Source: a bacterium (GTDB lineage: Bacteria > Zhuqueibacterota > QNDG01 > JAGLOF01). From it: 64,000 bases of DNA. The notes under the pieces were generated by a model. The model did no database searches. It was given only the letters and a program-made list of their open reading frames with translations, and was not told the DNA's origin. Each line of letters starts with the position of its first letter. Position 1 is the first letter of the stretch. Of this stretch, positions 37,429-45,649 are shown piece by piece. Location of the stretch: assembly GCA_016934955.1 (NCBI GenBank), contig JAFGRY010000010.1:62001-126000 (forward strand), given 5' to 3'. The position numbers and the translations under genes are program-made.

Positions 37429-39477
37429 ATGCGCGTTTCACTCGAACTGATCACCCTGATCCTTTGCGCGGGGATGGCAGCGGCGGCAGTGCTGCCCGGC
37501 GATGACACACACCCATTCTCCGTGCATGATATGCTGGCCATGGACAGGGTGGGCGACGCCCAGGTATCGCCTGACGGCACATGGATCGTTTTTACGCTTC
37601 GCACCACCGACCTGGAGGCCAACAGAGGCAGAACCGATCTCTGGCTCGTCGGTACAGACGGCAAAGGACTGAAACGGCTCACCACGAACCCGGCCGCGGA
37701 TTTCAACCCCCGCTGGTCGAAATGCGGCAAACAGATATGGTTCCTTTCGACCCGCTCGGGATCATCCCAGGTGTGGCGCATCGCCCTGGACGGCGGGGAA
37801 GCGGTCCAGATCACCGACCAGCCGCTGGATGTGGGCAACCTGGTTATCTCGCCCGCGGGCGGAGCCATCGCCTTCACCATGGAGGTGTTTCCGGAAAAGG
37901 GCTGCCCGGTTGAGACAAAAGCGGCGCTGGACGAGATAACCTCCCGTAAAACAACAGGTCGGCTCTTCGACAAACTGTTCATTCGCCACTGGGATACCTG
38001 GAAAGACGGACGCCGGTCCCACCTCTTCGTCATGAACTGCAAGGACAAAAAAGCGGTGAACGTCATGGCCGGTATGGACGCGGACACTCCTTCGAAACCC
38101 TTCGGCGGCCCGGAAGAGATAGCCTTCACTCCGGATGGAAAGGGGATCGTCTTCACCGCCCGCAATGCCGGCAGAACCGAGCCCTGGTCAACCGATTTTG
38201 ATCTGTATCACGCCTCCGTGGACGGATCGTCGGCGCCCGAACTGCTCACCGCCGGGAACAAGGCGTGGGATACCATGCCCGTCTTTTCACCTGATGGAAA
38301 AACCCTGGCATATCTTGCCATGGCCCGGCCCAATTTCGAGGCGGACCGCTATCGAATCGTTCTCCGTGACTGGGAGACCGGCACTACCCGGGTGCTCACG
38401 GAACACTGGGACCGTTCCCCCGGATCGCTCACCTGGTCAGCTGACGGCGGCACCATCTACGCCACCGCCGCCAATCTCGGCCAGAATTCTCTGTTCGCGG
38501 TGGACGCGGCGACCGGCAAGGCTGCCTGCCTGATCAAGGAAGGCACCATCGGTTCCGTCGGCATCGCCGGCGACCGTATCGTCTACGGCATGGACAACCT
38601 GAAATCGCCGGTGGAACTCTATTCGGCCGCGGCCGACGGCAGTGACATACGGCGGATAACCGATATCAACGGGGACAAGGTCGCCGCCGCCCGCATGGGC
38701 GACTGCGAGCAGTTCACGTTCAAAGGCGCGAATAACGAGACGGTGTACTGCTATATCGTCAAGCCGGTGGATTTCGATCCCGACAAAACCTATCCGGTCG
38801 CTTTTCTCATTCACGGGGGTCCCCAGGGCTCCTTCGGCAACCACTTCCACTACCGCTGGAACCCCCAGGCCTATACCGGCGCCGGCTATGCCGCGGTCAT
38901 GGTGGATTTCCACGGATCAACGGGATACGGCCAGGACTTCACCGACGCCATCAGCGGTGACTGGGGCGGAAAGCCGCTGGTCGACCTTAAAAAAGGGCTT
39001 AAAGCGGCACTGGACAGATATCCCTGGATGGACGGGGATAACGTGGCGGCCCTGGGTGCTTCCTACGGCGGGTATATGATCAACTGGATCGCCGGCAACT
39101 GGGCCGACCGCTTCCGCTGTCTGGTCAACCACGACGGCAACCTGGACGAGCGGCTCGCCTATTTCGACACGGAAGAGCTTTGGTTCCCCGAATGGGAGCA
39201 CGGCGGCACGCCCTGGGACAATCCCGGAGGCTACGAGAAGCACAACCCTGTCAATTTCGTCAAGAACTGGCAGACGCCCATGCTGGTCATTCACGGCGCC
39301 CTGGATTTCAGGGTGGTTGAGACCCAGGGAATGTCGACCTTCACCGCCCTGCAGCGCAAGGGCATCCCCAGCAAATTCCTCTACTTCCCGGACGAGAACC
39401 ACTGGGTGCTCAAACCCGCGAACTCCATTCAATGGCACGACACCGTAATCGGCTGGATGGATCAGTGGTGTAAGTAG
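37429..39477 (+). CDS. Exported S9-family prolyl oligopeptidase/acylaminoacyl peptidase
   Basis: A 682-residue protein with a signal peptide (about 1-20). An N-terminal propeller covers about 30-420 (VSPDGTWIVFTLRTTDLE, FSPDGKTLAYLAM). The C-terminal hydrolase has the nucleophile motif GASYGGY, the acid in IHGALDFRV and the His in ENHWVLKP. The closest recognised type is S9C (acylaminoacyl-peptidase/DPP5-like), which removes dipeptides or acylated residues. It is followed by a hairpin terminator at 39491. It is the third exopeptidase in the region. Confidence 0.88.
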   Translation: MRVSLELITLILCAGMAAAAVLPGDDTHPFSVHDMLAMDRVGDAQVSPDGTWIVFTLRTTDLEANRGRTDLWLVGTDGKGLKRLTTNPAADFNPRWSKCGKQIWFLSTRSGSSQVWRIALDGGEAVQITDQPLDVGNLVISPAGGAIAFTMEVFPEKGCPVETKAALDEITSRKTTGRLFDKLFIRHWDTWKDGRRSHLFVMNCKDKKAVNVMAGMDADTPSKPFGGPEEIAFTPDGKGIVFTARNAGRTEPWSTDFDLYHASVDGSSAPELLTAGNKAWDTMPVFSPDGKTLAYLAMARPNFEADRYRIVLRDWETGTTRVLTEHWDRSPGSLTWSADGGTIYATAANLGQNSLFAVDAATGKAACLIKEGTIGSVGIAGDRIVYGMDNLKSPVELYSAAADGSDIRRITDINGDKVAAARMGDCEQFTFKGANNETVYCYIVKPVDFDPDKTYPVAFLIHGGPQGSFGNHFHYRWNPQAYTGAGYAAVMVDFHGSTGYGQDFTDAISGDWGGKPLVDLKKGLKAALDRYPWMDGDNVAALGASYGGYMINWIAGNWADRFRCLVNHDGNLDERLAYFDTEELWFPEWEHGGTPWDNPGGYEKHNPVNFVKNWQTPMLVIHGALDFRVVETQGMSTFTALQRKGIPSKFLYFPDENHWVLKPANSIQWHDTVIGWMDQWCK

Positions 39478-39490
39478 GAACGGTCATGGT

Positions 39491-39511
39491 CCCGCACCGG
39501 AAAGGTGCGGG
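39491..39511 (+). terminator. Hairpin after the S9C peptidase gene
   Basis: CCCGCACC (39491-39498), loop GGAAA, GGTGCGGG (39504-39511), 14 bases after the stop codon. Only a short T stretch follows. Confidence 0.6.
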
Positions 39512-39560
39512 GCTGCTTCATTAACGAGACGTAACTATTCACGAAAAAAAGCAGCGTTTC

Positions 39561-39836
39561 ATGCATAAAGGATCACCCTTCACCTGTCCGGCCTGCGGCG
39601 GCGAGGTTCCGCCCGGGGCAGCCGCCTGTCCCCACTGCGGCAGCGACGAGAGGACCGGATGGTCCGAGCGGGCCTGTCTGGATGGATTGGACATTTATAC
39701 GGAAGAGGATTACCAGGAAACCATCGACCGGGAGTTCGGCGGAGAAGACAAACCGGGTCTCAAGCGGAGCCTGACCTGGCTCGTCGCCCTGCTCATGCTG
39801 CTGCTGATGCTGAAAGTGTTCGTGTTCAGGTGTTGA
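39561..39836 (+). CDS. Small zinc-ribbon membrane protein
   Basis: A 91-residue protein. The N-terminal zinc ribbon has CPACGG and CPHCGS (two C-x2-C pairs). An acidic linker with YTEEDYQETIDREFGGED follows, and one hydrophobic helix (about 71-88) ends in FVFRC. Small zinc-ribbon/tail-anchored proteins of this kind are widespread and uncharacterised. It has no close operon partner. The palindromic repeat cluster begins 19 bases after its stop. Confidence 0.72.
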   Translation: MHKGSPFTCPACGGEVPPGAAACPHCGSDERTGWSERACLDGLDIYTEEDYQETIDREFGGEDKPGLKRSLTWLVALLMLLLMLKVFVFRC

Positions 39837-39854
39837 ATGCAGGTCACATGGTTC

Positions 39855-39980
39855 CATATCACCGAACGGCGGATTAAAACCCGCCCATGACCGTATTCAT
39901 ATTACCGAACGATGGATCACCCCATCAACGACCGCATTCATATCACCGTAGGGTGGGTCTTGACCCACCCATGCAGGATC
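39855..39980. repeat. Left REP-like palindromic array flanking the RAYT gene
   Basis: Three tandem units begin at 39855, 39898 and 39939 (about 42 bases each), all starting CATAT(C/T)ACCG and each with a palindromic core. Unit 1 has GGCGG/CCGCC, unit 2 GATGG/CCATC, unit 3 GGGTGGGTC/GACCCACCC. The stem bases differ between units but pairing is kept, as expected for elements selected for hairpin structure. Bases 39946-39976 recur inverted on the other side of the transposase gene. Confidence 0.72.
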
Positions 39981-40102
39981 ATCACCCCTATTTTCACACC
40001 CTCATTGCCCGTGATCCCATCAGATGGAATCTCCCCCCACATATAGAATATCACCACCACAGACCAAATCATAGCCGACCATCATGTAATGTTCACCATT
40101 TT

Positions 40103-40660
40103 TCAAGAAAGTAATGTGAGATCCCCACCCCATGATTCGGGATAAAATCCTTTCTCAACATATCGATGAAAACTCGACCATTTCCACTCCTTTACCGTGG
40201 GCACCAAGCCATGATGCACCGGATTACGATGAATATAATGAAAATGATTATCATAATCCTTCTGGCTCCTGACCGTATGCTCCCAAAATCTTCTCTGCCA
40301 GATAGCCGCCTCACCCTTCTTCCTACGTGATCTGTTGCGAAAACCATCCTGTCCGCCTGTTTTAATAAAATGTATTGAGAACAGGCTTTTAAGCATTTTA
40401 ATTCTTCTGGAGTAGTCATCATCGTTTGCCGGTAACGTAATCAATAAATGGATATGTTCAGGCAGAACACAGACTGCATTCAAAGCGAAGGGCATACATT
40501 TTTGTACATACTGCCAAGACTTTTTAAATATATGTATTGCGGTATCGCTTGTGAGGAATGGACGCCTCTCGTGTGTCACCAGAGTCAAAAAATATGTCCC
40601 CCCGGGGATATATATTCTTCGGTAATTTGACATTCTTGTATCTGACGTGATTACTGTCAT
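40103..40660 (-). CDS. REP-associated tyrosine transposase (RAYT, Y1/IS200-like)
   Basis: A 185-residue protein (a start at 40633, MSNYRRIYIPGG, is also possible and is where the family homology begins). It has the HUH metal motif in LPEHIHLLI (H69, H71). It also has the RAYT signature IWQRRFWEHTVR followed by YIHRNPVHHGLV, with the catalytic Tyr at 142, and WKWSSFHRYV. RAYTs are domesticated single-strand DNA transposases that act on REP palindromes. Here the gene lies between palindromic repeats with a 31-bp identical sequence on both sides in inverted orientation. No framing gene is cut, so the island inserted between genes. Confidence 0.88.
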   Translation of the reverse strand: MTVITSDTRMSNYRRIYIPGGTYFLTLVTHERRPFLTSDTAIHIFKKSWQYVQKCMPFALNAVCVLPEHIHLLITLPANDDDYSRRIKMLKSLFSIHFIKTGGQDGFRNRSRRKKGEAAIWQRRFWEHTVRSQKDYDNHFHYIHRNPVHHGLVPTVKEWKWSSFHRYVEKGFYPESWGGDLTLLS

Positions 40661-40710
40661 CCTTTCCTGTGAACGGCCATGGCATAAAAAATTGGGGATC
40701 AGGATCCTGA

Positions 40711-40760
40711 ATGATGGTCAAGACCCTGAACTGAACGGATAGTCAAGACCCACCCTAAGG
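40711..40760. repeat. Degenerate REP-like copy next to the RAYT gene
   Basis: GATGGTCAAGACCCTGAACT is followed by GTCAAGACCCACCCTAAGG at 40742-40760. The second part differs by one base from the end of the main palindrome (GTCAAGACCCACCCTACGG). It is a decayed copy between the transposase and the right array. Confidence 0.5.
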
Positions 40761-40855
40761 GATGATGGATAATGTAAGGGGGGAAATAAAAAAGGACAAC
40801 CGGAATTGGTTTACAAAATCGGATCGTGCCTGTGATATGATAAATGGCCGGTTGA

Positions 40856-40953
40856 GACTCTGCGTGGGTGGGTGGAGACCCTGAACGGGTGGGTCAAGGC
40901 TCTGCATGGGTGGGTCAAGGCTCTGCATGGGTGGGTCAAGACCCACCCTACGG
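40856..40953. repeat. Right 21-bp tandem array ending in the REP palindrome
   Basis: Four units (40856-40876, 40877-40898, 40899-40919, 40920-40940) share (T/C)CTG..(T/C)GGGTGGGTCAAG. The third and fourth are identical. The last runs into ACCCACCCTACGG, giving the palindrome GGGTGGGTC-AA-GACCCACCC (40929-40948). Bases 40923-40953 are the exact inverted copy of 39946-39976. Confidence 0.72.
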
Positions 40954-40992
40954 TTTGACATGCGGGAGGCCGCAAGCCTCCCGCATGTCAAA
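40954..40992 (-). terminator. 17-bp perfect hairpin after the S9-like hydrolase gene
   Basis: TTTGACATGCGGGAGGC (40954-40970), loop CGCAA, GCCTCCCGCATGTCAAA (40976-40992). It starts 4 bases after the stop at 40997. On the minus strand it acts as the terminator of that gene. It directly abuts the REP palindrome. Confidence 0.65.
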
Positions 40993-40996
40993 CACG

Positions 40997-42085
40997 CTAC
41001 CGATACCCCGCCCTGTGCAGATCCTCGACGCTTTTAAACTGAGCCGGGGGATCCAGATACCCGGCGAGAAAATTGTACACCTTCATGCGGATTTGTTTCG
41101 CCATCATGATATCCAGCCGGTCGAAGCTGTGACCGCCCGGCGCGTCCTTGAATATCTCGTATTCGAACTTCTTCCCCTCGGCCTTGAGGGATTTTATCAG
41201 ATGTTCGACTTCGAGAACATTGACATCCTCATCGTTTGTGTTGGTGTGGATGAGCAGGGGCGTATCGAGCTTGTGGGCCTGCCAGGCCGGCGACCGCCGC
41301 CGGTACTCCTCTACATCCTCATACGCCTCTTTGCCGATATGATAGTCGGCGGAGTAGAGTTTACGGTAACTGTCGGTCATATACCCCATGCGGGCGATCA
41401 GGTCGCTCACCGGTACGCCCGCATAGGCGACTTTGAACTCTTTGGGATGCGCGAAGATATTCATCAGCGTGATCAGGCCGCCGTGGCTCCAGCCGAGAAT
41501 GCCTACTCTGTCCTTGTCGATAAAATCGTAATTTTCCAGCATATACTCCTTCCCGGCATAGACGTCGTCCACCTCCAGGCCGCCGTAATCGATCAGCCGG
41601 TACATCTCCTCGCCGTAGCCGGTGCTGCCCCGGTACTCCGTGGCGATCACCACGTAGCCCTGGGCGATGAGTTCCCGGATGATGTGGGCGTAATAGGTGC
41701 TGAAATCACTGTGCACCCCGCCGTGAGGAAAGAGGAGAAGCGGATACTTTCTCGAGCGGTCGATGGTTTTGGGGATGAAAACATAGGAGTAGAATTTCAC
41801 CGGATTGTGCGCTCCCTTGCCGGTGGGATTCTTCACCACCGCCGGGGGCGGGCCGACATGGCGCACCTTGTCGACCCAGGCCACATCGCCGACCTTATGA
41901 TACCAGAGCACATCATCCACCGCCTTGTTCAGCATGTCCAGCTGGTGCCCGAGGCTTTCGAACCGTGCCTCCAGCGACTGCATCCGGGTTTCCAGTGTTT
42001 CTGCGGATTGGGGCGCGGCGCTGCCGGGCATGAGCAGCAGCAGGAACATGGCCGGCACCGCGACGAACAATATGTTCTTTTTCAT
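40997..42085 (-). CDS. Exported S9-like alpha/beta hydrolase
   Basis: A 362-residue protein with a signal peptide (about 1-24, ending GSAAP). A short coiled-coil stretch follows (ETLETRMQSLEARFESLGHQ), then an S9-type hydrolase domain. It has the nucleophile motif GWSHGG, the acid in NTNDEDVNV and the His in PGGHSFDR, with REYRGSTGYGEE-like TEYRGSTGYGEE before it. It lacks a propeller, so it is shorter than the other two S9 proteins. Family members are peptidases or esterases and the sequence does not decide which. The response-regulator gene lies 145 bases downstream of the start on the other side. Confidence 0.82.
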   Translation of the reverse strand: MKKNILFVAVPAMFLLLLMPGSAAPQSAETLETRMQSLEARFESLGHQLDMLNKAVDDVLWYHKVGDVAWVDKVRHVGPPPAVVKNPTGKGAHNPVKFYSYVFIPKTIDRSRKYPLLLFPHGGVHSDFSTYYAHIIRELIAQGYVVIATEYRGSTGYGEEMYRLIDYGGLEVDDVYAGKEYMLENYDFIDKDRVGILGWSHGGLITLMNIFAHPKEFKVAYAGVPVSDLIARMGYMTDSYRKLYSADYHIGKEAYEDVEEYRRRSPAWQAHKLDTPLLIHTNTNDEDVNVLEVEHLIKSLKAEGKKFEYEIFKDAPGGHSFDRLDIMMAKQIRMKVYNFLAGYLDPPAQFKSVEDLHRAGYR

Positions 42086-42230
42086 GCGAACTTCCTCCTG
42101 GTTACATCGATTTCAAACGCCGATATATGTGATGTGAACGGTATTCTGCAACAGGCACGAATGGCCCAGGCAGGCGGCGGGAGCAGGGAGGGTATGCCGC
42201 CTGTGCAGCACTCCCTCCCCTGCGGTGCGC

Positions 42231-42602
42231 CTATGTCAGCCGCAGGCCCTCGATGACCTCCCGGAGCTCCCGGGCGTTGAACGGCTTGGAGATATATCCG
42301 GCGGGGCCCGCCGATTCCGCCCGGTAACGGGTGATGTCATCGGAGTAGGTGGTGAGAAAAATCACCGGCAGCTGCAGCGTGCGGTTGATGGCGGCGGCAG
42401 CCTCGATCCCGTTCATGGGCCCGTCGAGTACAATGTCCATGAGGACGAGATCACAGCCTGAGTCGGGTATTTCCGCAAGCGCGTCCTCGCCGGATCCCGC
42501 GGTTCCGGCGACACGGTACCCGGCGTCGGTGACAGCATTGATGATATCGTTCCTGATAATCACCTCATCTTCGACAATATATATGCTCAGTTGCTTCTTC
42601 AT
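42231..42602 (-). CDS. Stand-alone response-regulator receiver protein
   Basis: A 123-residue protein that is only a receiver domain: acidic pocket IVEDE (E11, D12), phospho-acceptor D56 in LVLMDIVLDG, switch Thr in FLTTYSD and Lys in YISKPF. It has no output domain, so it must act by protein contact or pass phosphate on. The closest relatives usually sit with hybrid histidine kinases. No kinase is next to it here. treT starts 14 bases upstream of its start on the same strand, so the two are likely cotranscribed. Confidence 0.85.
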   Translation of the reverse strand: MKKQLSIYIVEDEVIIRNDIINAVTDAGYRVAGTAGSGEDALAEIPDSGCDLVLMDIVLDGPMNGIEAAAAINRTLQLPVIFLTTYSDDITRYRAESAGPAGYISKPFNARELREVIEGLRLT

Positions 42603-42616
42603 GCGAGCCTCTGCGG

Positions 42617-43840
42617 TTATACGACATTTCCCAGTTCGTAGTTGATTATATCGAGGTAATCGAGCAGCAGTCGGGTGATGAGGAAATTCTCCCTCACTTT
42701 TTCTTTCGCCGCCTTGCCGACCTCCTCTTTCAGCGCGGGATTTTTCAGGATCTCGATGATCCGGTCGGCGAACCCCGCGTAATCATCGGGGCTGGCGAGA
42801 TAGCCGTCCACGCCGTCGGTGATCTGCAGGGGAATACCGCCCACATTGGACGCGACCACCGGTGTCTGCTTCCACATCGCTTCCGTGACCGTGAGACCGA
42901 AGCCTTCCCGGATCGATTTCTGAATGATCACATTGGAGGCCCGCTGAAGCGCGTTCACGAGAATATTGCTTTCGACCGTGATCAGCATGACATCCCCGGA
43001 AGCGATCTCTTCGGCGGCATTCTGCTTCACCGTATTGAAAATTTCCACTCCTTCCGGATCATCGGTGGCCATGTTGCCGCAGAGCACCAGGCGGCAGTCC
43101 ACCTTCTCGCGCACCAGCTTGAACACTTCGATCACCCCCAGGGGATCCTTCCACTTGTCGAAGCGGGAGATCTGGGTGATGATCGGCTTGTCCGCGGGAA
43201 TGTGATACTTTTCCATCAGACCGTCGATCTGCCGCTGATTGATGTCCATATTCTTCAGGGAGAGGGGGTCGATGATCGGCCTGACCACGGTCTGCCGCAC
43301 GGGCAGATCTTTCTTAGTGTAATTCTCGTGGGACACGATGGCAAGATCATACCTGATGATGAACCCTTTGAGGAACTCCCAGAGCACCGGATCGGGATGT
43401 GAAAGATCGATGTGGCAGCGCCAGATCCAGGGCTGCCGTTTTTTGTAGTACTCGATAAGCGGCAGCGGCTGGGGGTCGTGGACGATGACGACATCCCGGT
43501 TATTTGACAGTGATGCGTAGGCGGCGAAATCCTCGTTCGCCTGCAGGTAGACCCGTTTCTTGATCTCGCTGAAGTGGAGCGTGTCGCCCTGCAGGGCGTT
43601 GTGAAATTTCTTGGTGATCTCGAACAGATCCGCGTTGCCGTGCAGGATGCGCCAGTCCGCCTCGAGGCCGATGTTGTTCATCAGGGGCGCGAGACTGCTG
43701 AGAATCTCGGCGACGCCGCCGCCGATGGCGGTCGAATTAACATGAATGATCCTGCGGCCGTAGAGCGGTTTTGCCTTGTGGTAGATCTCGCCGATAATTG
43801 CGTCGCCGACGATCCGCCGGTAGGCGCTCAGTTTTTTCAT
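42617..43840 (-). CDS. treT: Trehalose glycosyl-transferring synthase TreT
   Basis: A 407-residue GT4 glycosyltransferase. The start (MKKLSAYRRIVGDAIIGEIYH) and NSTAIGGGVAEILSSL near residue 38 match the TreT type. The C-terminal Rossmann half has ISRFDKWKDPLG, the donor-binding E-x7-E stretch in SIREGFGLTVTEAMWK, and SNVGGIPLQITDGVDGYLA. TreT makes trehalose from a nucleotide-glucose and glucose in one reversible step. A sigma-70 promoter lies about 115 bases upstream. Trehalose would serve osmotic or stress protection. Confidence 0.85.
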   Translation of the reverse strand: MKKLSAYRRIVGDAIIGEIYHKAKPLYGRRIIHVNSTAIGGGVAEILSSLAPLMNNIGLEADWRILHGNADLFEITKKFHNALQGDTLHFSEIKKRVYLQANEDFAAYASLSNNRDVVIVHDPQPLPLIEYYKKRQPWIWRCHIDLSHPDPVLWEFLKGFIIRYDLAIVSHENYTKKDLPVRQTVVRPIIDPLSLKNMDINQRQIDGLMEKYHIPADKPIITQISRFDKWKDPLGVIEVFKLVREKVDCRLVLCGNMATDDPEGVEIFNTVKQNAAEEIASGDVMLITVESNILVNALQRASNVIIQKSIREGFGLTVTEAMWKQTPVVASNVGGIPLQITDGVDGYLASPDDYAGFADRIIEILKNPALKEEVGKAAKEKVRENFLITRLLLDYLDIINYELGNVV

Positions 43841-43894
43841 AGCTGGTCCTCGGTTGCGTGGAAATGGCGTTCAGACCGGTCATACATGTCATTC

Positions 43895-43925
43895 TGAACA
43901 ACAGGGAGTCATCCCTGAACAACAG
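43895..43925 (-). promoter_or_regulatory. Palindrome and direct repeats in the treT 5' leader
   Basis: TGAACAACAG occurs at 43895-43904 and 43916-43925. Between and overlapping them, CAGGGA-GTCA-TCCCTG (43902-43917) is a perfect hairpin. It lies between the treT promoter and ATG, where it could affect mRNA stability or bind a regulator. Confidence 0.35.
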
Positions 43926-43953
43926 CAGGAGCGGTATGTACATGCGACCTATT

Positions 43954-43982
43954 ATTGTAAGAAATCATTCACTGGTTGTCAA
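43954..43982 (-). promoter_or_regulatory. Sigma-70-type promoter of treT
   Basis: On the minus strand TTGACA (43982-43977), a 17-base spacer and TACAAT (43959-43954). This is one of the best housekeeping-type matches in the window. Confidence 0.75.
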
Positions 43983-44013
43983 GGGATGATTGAGAACCCG
44001 GCGGATACCCATA

Positions 44014-44053
44014 CCCGCCGGCCCGGCGAAGGAGGACTCACCGGACCGGCGGG
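44014..44053 (-). terminator. Hairpin after the C10 peptidase gene
   Basis: CCCGCCGG-C-CCGG (44014-44026) pairs with CCGG-A-CCGGCGGG (44041-44053) about 60 bases after the stop at 44117. No T-run, so it may only slow or protect the transcript. Confidence 0.5.
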
Positions 44054-44116
44054 ATACCGATTGGACAAATGGCATATATTGGATAGAGAGGATATTTCCC
44101 GACTCGGGACCACATC

Positions 44117-45634
44117 TCAGTATAATTTTACAACCCCTCCTTCCGCAATTTTTATAGATCCAGCGAAAGTTTGTATCCCTTTAGTTTGATCGCCCCGGGT
44201 GAAAAGCAGACTGGATTCACGAAAAATAATCCCCAAGCTGTTGGTACAGGTCACCGATATCTCCGGCAGAAACTGAAACCGCTGCCCTTCCTCGAAATCG
44301 GCCCACCCCGAAGCATTGACATGAAAATAACGATAGGGATAGTCAAGGCAGCCGTAGGTGCGGTCCAGAATTCCCTCCGGGAAACAGGGAGCCGGGCGGA
44401 TTTTGCGGATCATGGAGTCCATGGTACCGTCGAACTCGAGAAAACTGCCGCCGTAATCCCTCAACGGCAAATCATCAATAGTGTACCAGTCATCATTGGC
44501 ACCGCCCCAGCCGTAATTCATGTGCACCATCTCAGTGGATCCGACGATTTTCCAGCCGTCGCAGACCATGGAATGAGATGCGGACTTAAAATTGGGGACC
44601 CAGAGGAGATCCAGATCGTATGAAGTGAAGCCATATTGAACAGGCATATTGGCGTTGATGTTATCCTGAATAATCTCGAACCAGGATCTGCCGTCGAACA
44701 CATGTAAGTCGGGTTTCTTGATCTCGAAATCAGTGTTTTCATTGTAACGGAAATGTTCTCTATAGGCCTCGGTCATGTCAGTGGCACCCGGATGGCCGCC
44801 AAGATACGCGGTGGACATTTCCAGGCCGTAATCGGTACCTGCCGCCTTGCCGACTTCATAACAGAGCTCGGCCACCGCGTCTATCTGCTCATTGCTGATA
44901 CCGTTCCCATCATACCCGTCGAGCATTGCGCACCACAAATAAGGATCAGAAAAACCTGCACTGCCGTCGCTCCCCTCTCCTTCAGGAGGCCAGTTCCAGT
45001 AGCGCATGATCTGGCCCGCGGCGATTGCCACGCATCCTGCTTTTTTATGCATGCCGTTCTCTGTCGGGCAGAACGCATTGTACGGATAATCCTGGTCCCA
45101 CCTGGATGTGAGCAGCGGTTCTGCGCCTGCATCATACGCCAGGAGTGCAGATCTGCCGGAAAGCAGTGCATCCCACATTGTCCCACATCTTTGCAGATAC
45201 TCCTGGTACCCGGTCGCGGCCTCCTTGCCCAGCCGCTGCTGTTCCTGCTGAATATACCGGTCCAGCTTCAGCCGGGTCGTCAGTTTGCCGGCAAGCAGGG
45301 AGGCAAATCCTTGAGGTGTGCTGAAATCGAGTCCGCCGCTTTCGGACCAGGCCTTTACCGGTGCGGCAGTCCGCACGGATGAGACAACGATATACCCGGC
45401 AGGCAAAACGGGGCAGTAGAATCCGACCGTGTCGTCATTCATGATAATGGGATCCGGGATTGACACTGTCGCCGCGGGTTGACCGCCCCAATCACCTTCA
45501 TGCATCAGGATGGTTTCGATCCAGGATCGTGCCACGGTTCCCGCTTGCCGGCTTGTAACACGCTGCGCCGAAGCCGTCACCAGGCTGAGCAGACACCCTG
45601 CAAGAATTATTGAAATAAAAAAGGTATTCTTCAT
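44117..45634 (-). CDS. Secreted C10-family (streptopain-type) cysteine peptidase
   Basis: A 505-residue protein with a signal peptide (about 1-23, ending VTASA). The pro-region (about 25-175) includes VVSSVRTAAPVKAWSESGG, followed by GFASLLAGKL, as in C10 zymogens. The catalytic Cys lies in KAGCVAIAAGQIMRYW (C201) and the His in SASHSMVCDGW (H354). MNYGWGG, which carries the Asn/Trp region, follows. C10 peptidases are secreted proteases of Bacteroidota and streptococci, active once the pro-region is cut off. It is the last gene of an exported-protein operon (gap of 15 bases upstream). Confidence 0.88.
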   Translation of the reverse strand: MKNTFFISIILAGCLLSLVTASAQRVTSRQAGTVARSWIETILMHEGDWGGQPAATVSIPDPIIMNDDTVGFYCPVLPAGYIVVSSVRTAAPVKAWSESGGLDFSTPQGFASLLAGKLTTRLKLDRYIQQEQQRLGKEAATGYQEYLQRCGTMWDALLSGRSALLAYDAGAEPLLTSRWDQDYPYNAFCPTENGMHKKAGCVAIAAGQIMRYWNWPPEGEGSDGSAGFSDPYLWCAMLDGYDGNGISNEQIDAVAELCYEVGKAAGTDYGLEMSTAYLGGHPGATDMTEAYREHFRYNENTDFEIKKPDLHVFDGRSWFEIIQDNINANMPVQYGFTSYDLDLLWVPNFKSASHSMVCDGWKIVGSTEMVHMNYGWGGANDDWYTIDDLPLRDYGGSFLEFDGTMDSMIRKIRPAPCFPEGILDRTYGCLDYPYRYFHVNASGWADFEEGQRFQFLPEISVTCTNSLGIIFRESSLLFTRGDQTKGIQTFAGSIKIAEGGVVKLY

Positions 45635-45649
45635 GGCGTTATCTCCGCG

